Shown in pieces: positions 52,571 through 62,053 of a DNA stretch of 64,000 nt. The notes beneath the pieces were generated by a model. That model saw nothing but the letters and a program-made list of their open reading frames with translations, was not told the origin of the DNA and ran no database searches. Within the stretch, counting starts at the first letter, position 1. The number at the start of each line of letters is the position of its first letter. This DNA is from Magnetospirillum moscoviense (lineage in GTDB: Bacteria > Pseudomonadota > Alphaproteobacteria > Rhodospirillales > Magnetospirillaceae): assembly GCF_001650635.1 (NCBI RefSeq), contig NZ_LWQU01000104.1, forward strand, positions 62,001-126,000, written 5' to 3'. Position numbers and translations under genes: made by a program.

Positions 52571-54543
52571 CGGGGTTTTTCGGGATTGCTCTGCCGGAGG
52601 CGGAAGCGGCCCTTCGCCTGCGGGCTATGCTGGCCGGGGTCGCACATCGCGGACCGGACCAGCATGGAACTTGCGTCGCTCCCGGTCTGGGTCTGGCGGT
52701 CGCGCGGCTGGCGGTGGTCGAGCCCGCTGCCGGGCGCCAACCCATGGTCGATGAAACCGGGCGCTGGGCGCTGGCTTTCAACGGCGAGGTCTACAATCAC
52801 GTGGAGTTGCGCCGCGATCTGGAGTCCGTCGGTCGGCAGTTCCGGACCAGATCGGATACCGAGGTGCTGCTGGCCGCTCTGGCCCACTGGGGGACGGACG
52901 CCTTGGACCGGCTCGAGGGGCCGTATGCCTTGATCTTCGCCGATCGGCGAGATCACAAGGTTCTGATGGCCCGTGATCGCTTCGGCGAACGACCGCTGCA
53001 TTATGTGCGCCAGGGTGATGGCGTCGTCGCCGCCTCGGAAATCAAGAGCCTTTTCGCCTGGCCGGGGATCGAGCGTCAGCTCGACGGCGCGGCGATCCAG
53101 CGGGTGTCGCAATTGTGGGTAAACCTGCCGGGTGAAACCTGCTTCCAGGGCATCGCGGCGGTGCCGCCCGGTCACCGGGTGGAATGGACTCCGGGACGGT
53201 TCGGTCTCGTTGCGTCGGCCGCTCAGACAAGCCGCCACGGCCTGGCCATCGGGGCCGCCGAAGCGGCCCAGCAGGTCCGGGCGGCGTTGACCGCCAGCAT
53301 CCATGTCCGGGCGTCTCGATGCGATGCGCCGCTGGGGGTCTATCTGAGCGGCGGCCTGGATTCGACTATCGTTGCCGCTGTCGCGGCATCTCAGCGGACC
53401 CGTCTCCCCAGCTTCTCGGTAGCGTTCGAAGACGAGGGTTTCGACGAGACCGACTACCAAGACGAGGTCGCCCGCAGGTTCGGTCTTGACCATCATCGCG
53501 TGCGGGTGTCGCAGGCCGACATTTCCGCAGCCTTTCCCCAGGCGATACTCCATGCCGAGACTGTTCAGTTCCGTTCGGCGGCGGCACCCATGTTGCTGCT
53601 GTCGCGGCAGGTGGCGGCGGCCGGCGTCAAGGCCGTGGTGAGCGGCGAAGGCGCGGACGAGATTTTTCTCGGCTACGACATGTTCAAGGAGACGATGTTT
53701 CGTGGCCGTCTGTCGGAACTCAATGACGACGAGGCACTGGCCGAACTGAGGGCATTGCACCCCTATCTAGCCCATCTGGGGGCGGGGGCGGGGGCCTCGA
53801 TGCTGGCTTTCTACCGCAGCTTCGCCACCGAGAAAATTCCCGGCCTATTCTCGCACGAGGTCCGGTTTGCTGCGGGGGGCGCCGCTCAAAGGTTGTTCTC
53901 CCAGCGCATCGGTGCGGACCAGGGACCACAGGCCCTGGCCGCATGGTTGCGGCGGCGTTATCCCGAGATGGCTGAACTGGAGGGGCTGCGACAGGCACAA
54001 TTGGTCGAATTCGAGACGCTTCTGGCGGGCTATCTGCTGACGTCTCAAGGGGATCGGATGATGGCGGCCCACGGTGTTGAGGGCCGTTGTCCGTTTCTCG
54101 ACAGTGCTGTGGTCGATCTGGGCTGGCAGCTCCCAGATCACTTGTGCCTGGCGGCGGACGGCACGGAAAAGGCGGTGTTGAAGGACGCCTTCGCCGGGCT
54201 GATTCCCGATCGGATCCGTGAGCGGCGCAAACAGCCCTACCGGGCGCCAGACGCGGTTTGCTTCCTCTCAGCCGTCGCCGCCGATTGGGTGGCCGACCTG
54301 CTGGCGCCCTCATCGCTGAAGCAATGCCCGGTGATCGATCCCGTCTTCGCCGAGCGCTACGTCCAGAAACTGCGCGCCACGCTGCCGCACGGCATCGCGC
54401 CTCGCGACGACCAGATGTTCATGGTGTTGCTGTCGGCGCTCTTGCTGCAGCACATGTTCGTCGATGATTACGCGCCGCCGGTACCCGTGCCCGAGGATTC
54501 GTTGGCGGTCAACCTTCGCCTGGGCGCCTGGCGGGACGGCTGA
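52558..54543 (+). CDS. asnB: Asparagine synthase-type glutamine amidotransferase (copy 6)
   Basis: 661 aa, the longest of the six. Cys2 is kept; RLAVVEPA has lost the usual Asp of RLAxIDL, and FNGEVYNH and TRSDTEVLL remain. SGGLDS is at 264-269, then VVSGEGADEIFLGYD replaces GDGGDE, so the synthetase pocket differs from copies 2, 4 and 5. It overlaps the AT by 13 bases, completing a four-gene coupled operon. Known relative by role: OxyD of oxytetracycline synthesis, an AsnB-type enzyme needed for the malonamate starter. A similar amidation of malonyl-ACP is the working idea. Confidence 0.87.
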   Translation: MCGIAGFFGIALPEAEAALRLRAMLAGVAHRGPDQHGTCVAPGLGLAVARLAVVEPAAGRQPMVDETGRWALAFNGEVYNHVELRRDLESVGRQFRTRSDTEVLLAALAHWGTDALDRLEGPYALIFADRRDHKVLMARDRFGERPLHYVRQGDGVVAASEIKSLFAWPGIERQLDGAAIQRVSQLWVNLPGETCFQGIAAVPPGHRVEWTPGRFGLVASAAQTSRHGLAIGAAEAAQQVRAALTASIHVRASRCDAPLGVYLSGGLDSTIVAAVAASQRTRLPSFSVAFEDEGFDETDYQDEVARRFGLDHHRVRVSQADISAAFPQAILHAETVQFRSAAAPMLLLSRQVAAAGVKAVVSGEGADEIFLGYDMFKETMFRGRLSELNDDEALAELRALHPYLAHLGAGAGASMLAFYRSFATEKIPGLFSHEVRFAAGGAAQRLFSQRIGADQGPQALAAWLRRRYPEMAELEGLRQAQLVEFETLLAGYLLTSQGDRMMAAHGVEGRCPFLDSAVVDLGWQLPDHLCLAADGTEKAVLKDAFAGLIPDRIRERRKQPYRAPDAVCFLSAVAADWVADLLAPSSLKQCPVIDPVFAERYVQKLRATLPHGIAPRDDQMFMVLLSALLLQHMFVDDYAPPVPVPEDSLAVNLRLGAWRDG

Positions 54544-56368
54544 ACAGCCAACCCAAACCGGCCAGGGGAATGAACAACAACACCGCCGGTGCCGCCGCGA
54601 CCACCACCACGAAGCGGCCGATGGGGATTTGGGCGATACACATCATCAGATGGTACAAAAGGGTCGTCGCGCCCAGCATGGCGATGGCGGCATGTACCGT
54701 CGGAACCGACCGGAACCGCGCCAGATAGGCCAGGGTGGCGCCCATGCCGAACAGCGACGACAACAAGATCACCATGGGGACCGGCACGATCCGACTGAGG
54801 CGTTGGAGTCGTTCCACCACCACGTTGAATCCGCCGATGGACACGCCGGGAATCATGTGGCGAGGCTTTTCGGACACTGCGGTGCTCATGCCGAGGTCGG
54901 CCTGGCCGGGCAACAATTGGCGATGGCTGGAGAAATCCGAACCAATGCCGTACCAGGGCAGGACGGACTGCCAGGAAAACCGCATCTTGAGCGCCGTCAA
55001 GGTGGCGAATTCGCCGAGATTGGCCATATGCGCCTCGCGTCCCAGGCCCAGCAGGAAGCCATCTTGCCAGATCGACAAAGCAAAGGTCTGGGCCGGCAGG
55101 GCGCCCAATCCAGCATTCAGGGTTGACAGGCCGTTCATCCAGCCGACCAGGGCCACCTGGGCCGACGTGTCGCCAAAGGTGACCAGCTCCTTGCGCTTGC
55201 CGTAGGCCATGGCCAGGGAACCGGTGTGGCCGATCAGCGGGTTCGCCGTGTTTATCAAGGCGATGTAGCGGTCTTGTGCCGTGGCCGTGGCATCGATCTC
55301 TTCGCGGTACGGCCTGGCCATGGCGACGATTTCGTCGCGCAGCTCGGGATGGCGGGTTGGCGTCTCCGCTGTCATCAGCAAGGCGGTATTGCCGGCCCAT
55401 GGATAGCCGCTGAAGCGTGACAGACCGAAAAAGCCAAACACCGTCTGATTGGCAGCCGCCTGGGCCAGCAGGGTGACGGCCAGCGGCAACGCCAGGAACA
55501 GGACAAGGCGGCGCCATTGACGGATGTGCGAGCATGCGAGGAAGAACGGCACGGTCAACAAGACGATGCCGACCGGACGAATGGCGATTGAAACGCCGAT
55601 CAAAAGGCCGACGGTGATCAGCCACGCCGGGCGTGGTTGGCGCAACGCCATCAGCGCGGCGGCCAAGGTCGCGGTATAGGCGGCGTAGAAAGGGTAGTCG
55701 CTGAGGACGAAGCCGGCATGCTCGAGCAAAGACCAGCAAAACAGCAGGCCGATGCCAGCCGGCACGCTGACGAGGATGTTGCGGAAAGCCCGTTGCGTCG
55801 CTTCGGCAAAGGCGATTGTGGCGACAATTCCGACCACCAGGAACGGCAGGACCAGCACGCGTGGGTCGTCGGAAAGGACGGCAAGCGCGCGCAGCAATGC
55901 CGGGTATAGCAGAGTGCGGGTCGGGCTGAACCCGATATAGGTCATGCTGTCCGGGGCGATCCACGGCAGACCGGGCGGCACCGTGACCATAAAGGCCAGG
56001 ATATAGGCGCCGAACGGCAGAAGCGTCACCGTCGCGACCCAGTCGCGATTGATGGCTCTCCATCCTCGCGGTGCGGTCGATGACAACTTCCGAAGTCCCG
56101 AGGCGGCTGGGCGGGCCAGCAGTGCGACGGTTCCGCCCGGCTGGAACAGCCGGCGCAGCATCGGGATCAATGCAACCACCCCCCCCGCCGCAGCCACCTC
56201 GATTCCCAGCCGCAGCAGTGAACCACGCGGCATTCCGGCCAGACGCCACAAGACGAAATTGTCGTCCGAGCCGGCCCCCACATAAGGTGCGGCCGCCGCG
56301 AACAGGGCGAGCATCATGCCGGCACCGATGGCGGCCAGCCCTACCACGACAATCTTGGGCGGCATCAT
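54509..56368 (-). CDS. Multi-spanning membrane protein, GT-C glycosyltransferase-like
   Basis: 619 aa with about ten to twelve hydrophobic segments. Segment one is at 8-28, and a loop after the third carries PWIAPDSMTYIGFSPTRT, the acidic first-loop layout of GT-C enzymes. IRPVGIVLLTVPFF follows. A large polar loop lies between about 300 and 480. ATG 56368 overlaps the preceding glycosyltransferase stop (ATGA); its 3' end runs 35 bases into copy 6 on the other strand. Probably adds a polyprenyl-linked sugar in the periplasm; no close family recognised. Confidence 0.55.
   Translation of the reverse strand: MMPPKIVVVGLAAIGAGMMLALFAAAAPYVGAGSDDNFVLWRLAGMPRGSLLRLGIEVAAAGGVVALIPMLRRLFQPGGTVALLARPAASGLRKLSSTAPRGWRAINRDWVATVTLLPFGAYILAFMVTVPPGLPWIAPDSMTYIGFSPTRTLLYPALLRALAVLSDDPRVLVLPFLVVGIVATIAFAEATQRAFRNILVSVPAGIGLLFCWSLLEHAGFVLSDYPFYAAYTATLAAALMALRQPRPAWLITVGLLIGVSIAIRPVGIVLLTVPFFLACSHIRQWRRLVLFLALPLAVTLLAQAAANQTVFGFFGLSRFSGYPWAGNTALLMTAETPTRHPELRDEIVAMARPYREEIDATATAQDRYIALINTANPLIGHTGSLAMAYGKRKELVTFGDTSAQVALVGWMNGLSTLNAGLGALPAQTFALSIWQDGFLLGLGREAHMANLGEFATLTALKMRFSWQSVLPWYGIGSDFSSHRQLLPGQADLGMSTAVSEKPRHMIPGVSIGGFNVVVERLQRLSRIVPVPMVILLSSLFGMGATLAYLARFRSVPTVHAAIAMLGATTLLYHLMMCIAQIPIGRFVVVVAAAPAVLLFIPLAGLGWLFSRPARRPGEG
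56179..56186. repeat. 8-base poly-C/poly-G tract in the GT-C-like gene
   Basis: Eight C on the plus strand, read as GGG GGG GTG (Gly62, Gly63, Val64) at the beginning of the minus-strand gene. Shorter than the two 9-base tracts but in a place where a slip would abolish the protein. Confidence 0.4.
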
Positions 56369-57612
56369 TGGGCCTTGTCTCCGGTTGGGGCAGCGGTGTC
56401 CGTGGAACGGTTGCCCGGGCACAATCCGCCGGGAATGTTCTCGGCGATCCACTGCTGGTCTCGGCCAGCGACCAGAGCCCGATACATGGCGATCAGTCTC
56501 TTGGCGAGCATTTGGTTATCGTGTAGCGCCTGGATGCTGGACGCGGCACTATGACGGTATTCGGCCAACAGCGCCGGGTTGTCCAACATCCGTTCGAGCA
56601 CCGCTTCCATTCCCCCCAGGTCGGTGAGCAGAAGAGCGCTGGCGCGCAGGTCGTCGGTCATAAACTCAGGGCGGACATGGGTGACCGCCGGAGTGCCGCA
56701 GCGCATGGATTCCACCTGGGCATTGGCGTAATAGCCCATTTTCATCTTGCCGACCGAAAGGTCCGCATCGGCGAGTTCCTGCAGCACCTGCCGGTAGGCG
56801 GTGTTGGACAGGTGGCGGAACTCCACCGGCCAGCCCTTGCTTTTCAGCCGTTCGACGGCCGCACGGATCGCGGCGGTCCCTTCGATGCCGGGATGATTGG
56901 TGATATGAACGATGCGCATGCACCCGTTCTCGGGCCAGCCTTGCCGTTGCCGTGTCGGGACGATGGCGTCCGGAGGACAAAAGAAAGGGAAATGAATGGC
57001 TCCGGGGCAGAAGTCGAGCAGATCAGGCGTGGTGACCAATTCCAGGTCGGCGAAGCGCTTGGTCAGGGCGCGGTGTCGGCGTGACCAGTCGCCGTCGCAC
57101 AATTGCCGCTGATAGTCGCAATCCTGGCAGATGTTCATGTCCGGGTGCAGCAACTGGTTGGTGGTGCTGTCCCGGGCTTCGCAGCCCGAGTAATAGACGA
57201 CGATCTTGCGACCCAGGCGCTTGAGTACAGGCCATTCCCATCCGGTGCGGCTGATGCCTTGCATGAAATGCATGTGGATTACTTCATAACGGCTCATCAC
57301 CCGCCAGAAGAACCAGAACTCGGTCAACGCCAGGGGCATCCATTTCCGCCAGCGCTGGAAATGGTAGTCGCATTCGTTCCAGCCCTGCGACGTGCCGACG
57401 GCGACATAGTCGGCCGTGCATCCGTTGGCACGCAAGATATCGACCATGTAATGGATCAGATGGACCGGATAACAGACGTGAAGCACCGAGCCGGCGGTGA
57501 CGCGCCGACGCAACAGCAACGCCAGGAGTTGGTTGACCGGCCACAAAAGGCGCGGGATGGTTTGCTCCAACCGCTCCCAGGCGGCACGGGAAAGATCACG
57601 GACGAGCGCCAC
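56365..57612 (-). CDS. Glycosyltransferase, GT4-like, with Cys-rich insert
   Basis: 415 aa, GT-B appearance: HVCYPVHLIHYMVDIL and EVIHMHFMQGISR in the N-lobe, IVHITNHPGIEGTAAIRAAVERL and YYANAQVESMRCGTPAVTHVRPEF in the C-lobe, the latter placed like the donor-binding helix. An insert NICQDCDYQRQLC near 160-175 looks like a metal-binding or structural Cys cluster not normal for GT4. First ATG is inside the previous gene by 17 bases. Part of the Wzm/Wzt operon. Confidence 0.6.
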   Translation of the reverse strand: MALVRDLSRAAWERLEQTIPRLLWPVNQLLALLLRRRVTAGSVLHVCYPVHLIHYMVDILRANGCTADYVAVGTSQGWNECDYHFQRWRKWMPLALTEFWFFWRVMSRYEVIHMHFMQGISRTGWEWPVLKRLGRKIVVYYSGCEARDSTTNQLLHPDMNICQDCDYQRQLCDGDWSRRHRALTKRFADLELVTTPDLLDFCPGAIHFPFFCPPDAIVPTRQRQGWPENGCMRIVHITNHPGIEGTAAIRAAVERLKSKGWPVEFRHLSNTAYRQVLQELADADLSVGKMKMGYYANAQVESMRCGTPAVTHVRPEFMTDDLRASALLLTDLGGMEAVLERMLDNPALLAEYRHSAASSIQALHDNQMLAKRLIAMYRALVAGRDQQWIAENIPGGLCPGNRSTDTAAPTGDKAQ

Positions 57613-58744
57613 GGCATTCCTCCACTACGCTCCGAAGCTCGGCCGCAAGGCATTCGATCTGCCTGGTGCGATCGTGGGTTGCCGCCAGATGGGTCGCGCT
57701 GATCCGCCCCTGGGTGTCCAGCTCGTCGGGCCGCAGCAACAGGGCTCGCAGTGCTTCGGGTGCCTGGACCGGCGCCACGGTCACGGCTCCGGTCTCCGGT
57801 GGCAAGGCGCCGGTACCATCGACCAGCGACAGGATCGGGATGGCGTTGGCCCAAGCCATACGCAGCGGCAATGTCACGCCGCCGCCCGCCGAGGTGTGCA
57901 CCAAGAGCGCGGCTTGGCCGATCCATTGGCCGAGTGCGGCCATGTCCGCTTCCGAGGTCACACGGATATTGGGCGGCAGGCACTGGCGCAGACGTGTGGC
58001 ATAGGATTCGATGTCGGGCAGCAGAACCATCGCGAACGGCACGTCAGGCAGTGCGCGGGCGAGTTCGATAACCCGCTCGGGGCGATCGGCCGGATTCGCC
58101 CGGCCCATCCACAACACGTGGCTCTTCGGGGCTGCCGCCGGCGCGCGGGGAGGAGCCGGCGGCGCCACCACGCGAGTCATGCCGGAGCAAATCGCCGGGG
58201 CAAGCCGAGCCTGTTGTGCGGATTGTGCCAAGACGCGTGTCGCCTGGGCGAGGATCAGGAAGCCAGTGAATCCGGCCATGCGATACGAATCGAGTTCCTG
58301 GGAATTGAAGTAATAGGCCGGTGAGAACGTGTGATCGTCCGCGGCGATGACCACGTAGGGCGTTGCGGTGTCGCGGCAGTAGCAGGCCGCGTGCAGATGG
58401 CCGGATTCGGGGACGATGCCGACGAAACAGAACAGATCGGCGGCCGCATTGGCGAATGAGTCGACGGCCTTGGCGTCCACCTGTGCCCAGCCGAATGATC
58501 GGCGGCTGCCCGGCAGAAGGCGGGAGCGCCGGGGGCGCGACCGAAGCGCGGGAAAGATATGTAGTCCGCTTGCGCTGACGGTGGCGGGACCACCGATGGC
58601 CCCCCCAGCCAGCGAGACCTCGACGCCGGGCAGCTCTGCTAGCCCGAGGGCCATGCTCCAGGCGTCGAGGCCTGCCCATCGCGACAGTGGTGCGGATGGC
58701 AGTTGCGGCGCACCGGCGTCGGGGGCGACGAAACACACCCTCAC
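57596..58744 (-). CDS. Glycosyltransferase, GT4-like
   Basis: 382 aa from a GTG at 58744 (GTGA overlap with the next gene upstream). N-lobe begins VCFVAPDAGAPQLPSAP and contains VVIAADDHTFSPAYYFN; C-lobe has SHVLWMGRANPADRPERVIELARAL, then HTSAGGGVTLPLRMAWANAIPILSLV, the usual GT-B donor region although the EX7E glutamates are replaced. The divergence leaves donor choice open. Co-translated with its neighbours. Confidence 0.62.
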   Translation of the reverse strand: MRVCFVAPDAGAPQLPSAPLSRWAGLDAWSMALGLAELPGVEVSLAGGAIGGPATVSASGLHIFPALRSRPRRSRLLPGSRRSFGWAQVDAKAVDSFANAAADLFCFVGIVPESGHLHAACYCRDTATPYVVIAADDHTFSPAYYFNSQELDSYRMAGFTGFLILAQATRVLAQSAQQARLAPAICSGMTRVVAPPAPPRAPAAAPKSHVLWMGRANPADRPERVIELARALPDVPFAMVLLPDIESYATRLRQCLPPNIRVTSEADMAALGQWIGQAALLVHTSAGGGVTLPLRMAWANAIPILSLVDGTGALPPETGAVTVAPVQAPEALRALLLRPDELDTQGRISATHLAATHDRTRQIECLAAELRSVVEECRGARP

Positions 58745-59966
58745 CGTGCCGCTCCCGCCCGCAGGCCAAGGGTTCGTGTCACCCAATCACGGAAGGGCTG
58801 GACCCGGTGGGTCAGGTACCATTCCCGCCCGGCCCGGCCCATAGCCCGGTAATGGTCGGGCCGACGGGTAAAATCGGCCAAGGCGTCGGCGACGTCGTCC
58901 TCGCAGGCGACGTTGATCATCGGATAAAATGGGCGCGTCGCCGTCGGGTGGAGGGCGTCGTCACGGAAATGCAGCAATGGCCGCCCCATGCACAGGGTCT
59001 CCTGGGTCGTGCCCGAATCGAACCAGCTGAAATGGAACTCACCGCAGCCGAAATCCGCAAGGGCAAGGCACATCATGATCTCACGCCGAGACAGCAAGGG
59101 CAGCCACACCATCTGGTCGGCAATGCCCAACTCCCGCGCCAGCGTCTTGGACGCCTGGACATCAGGACCGTACTCCGTGCAGACGAGGGCGGCATCCGGA
59201 TGGCCGCCATGGACGAACTTGGCGAAGCCGCGGATCAGGCGGTCATTGCCTTTCCAGCCGATGCCGTCGTCACAGCGGGTCCACACATGGCGTGTGTGGT
59301 GAAAGATCACCGGCGATTTGCGGCGCCGGATGTCACGCATGGTCGCCAGGGCGGTGGTGAGCGTCGCGTAATCACCAAAGACCTCGGCTCGGGCGGCCAC
59401 GGAATCGGGCTCGAACTCGATGGTATCGATAATAGGAGGAATCACGTACTGGAATTCCCCCTTGAGGGTCAGGTGCTCCGGGATGCGGCCGGGGGTGCCG
59501 ATGATGTAGCGTGAGCCCTCGATCCCCCGCGCCTGATGGCGGGTGAATCGATGGTAGCCCCGTTCGATGTGCCACCGGCGACGCGACCGCCATCCGTGCC
59601 CGGGAAAGGCATTGAAGCGGAAGCGGGTCAGGTCCCACTCGGACCCATAGGGGATCAGCAGATCCAGCGCGCGACCGGCGCGGTTCAGGAAGGCCGGCAG
59701 CGTGCCGCAGCCGATGATGGTGTCGAAGCCCTTGAATGGGCGGACCACCAGGGCCTCGGGATAATCGAGGAAGCTGGCGAAGTCGCCCCAGTCCAATCGA
59801 TGGGTGTAGCCTTCGTACGACGTGCTGAACGTGTCGGCTGCAGGATGGAAATGCTGGAATTCGAAATTGAACAGGAACAGGTGGGCGTCGATCCCGTAGT
59901 GCCGCAAAATTCGGGCGATCGCGAACATGTTGTTGTTCATGTTGCCGACGCAGGCGACCTTGGTGG

Positions 59967-59970
<4 letters not shown>
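58741..59970 (-). CDS. Glycosyltransferase-like protein (GT-B)
   Basis: 409 aa. The N-terminus KVACVGNMNNNMFAIARIL resembles GT-B enzymes of capsule loci; IIGCGTLPAF, YGSEWDLTRF and FDSGTTQETLCMGRPLLHF (donor-side loop) follow. No anchor seen. ATG 59970 overlaps the Wzt stop by ATGA, and the frame is open well upstream inside wzt, but that part is a shadow of wzt. Placed directly after the ABC exporter genes. Family moderately sure; role as a transferase of the exported chain inferred from context. Confidence 0.58.
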
Positions 59971-61248
<1,278 letters not shown>

Positions 61249-61262
<14 letters not shown>

Positions 61263-62046
61263 TGATGTGCCGCTTTTGGTGATCCACCAGCCAAGCCCCG
61301 AAGGTGAGGACGGCCAGGGTCATGATCGTGAAGATGGCCCAACTGGCCAGGTGGAACTGGCCCTGCAAGACATCCCGGAAGCAGATGACCACATGGGACA
61401 AGGGGTTGATCTGCAAAAGCAGCCAGACCCTGGGCGACACCATGGATTCGGACACCAGGACCGGGGAGAAGTAGACGAGGAAGCTCATGCTGACGGTGAT
61501 GATCTCGCGCAGATCGCGAAAGATGACGCCGACGATCATGAACACCCAGCTCAGCCCCAGAAGAAAAAGGGCGAGCAAGGCAACGGGAAGCGGCAGAGCC
61601 AGCACCGACCACGACAACTGCCCCTCGAACAGCGCCAGGAACAGGAAGGTCGCCAGGCCCACGGCCGGCGGGATGACGTTGGCGAGAAGGGTGGTCACCG
61701 GCAGCGTCTCGACCGGATAGACCTGTTGCTTGATGAAATCCATGCGGTCGCGCAACAGCATTGGCGCCTCTTCGATGGCGCGTTGCGCTGCCTGCCATAC
61801 GACCAGTCCCGACAGGATGTGAAGCGCGTAGGCGAAGGTGCTGAAATTTTCGCCCAGGCGGGCACCGAAGATGAAGGTGACGATGACCACGTAGATGCCG
61901 ACCTGCAGAAGCGGCCGCAGCACCAACCATCCGGTTCCCAGCACGTTGCCGCGCGACAGGGTCAGCGCGTCACGTCCCGCCATGGCCAGCGCGAATCGCC
62001 AGTGTCGAATCACCGAAGACAGGACGCTCACCAGGGAAGAAAGCAT
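61249..62046 (-). CDS. wzm: Polysaccharide ABC exporter permease
   Basis: 265 aa with six predicted spans. FALAMAGRDALTLSRGNVLGTGWLVLRPLLQV is the ABC2-type N-terminal pattern; FRDLREIITVSMSFLVYFSPV and LLQINPLSHVVICFRDVLQG are standard Wzm segments. It forms the channel that moves the glycan-lipid to the periplasm with Wzt. Starts 7 bases after the radical SAM gene stop. Together with the O-antigen ligase-like gene at 5159 it suggests an ABC-dependent LPS O-chain or capsule. Confidence 0.92.
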
Positions 62047-62053
62047 GGCCCCC

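Noticed and set aside
50363-54543. Polyketide or fatty acid synthesis cluster reading of ACP plus AT
   Set aside because: No ketosynthase, ketoreductase or dehydratase domain is nearby; the partners are an ATP-PPase and an amidotransferase within a glycan locus.
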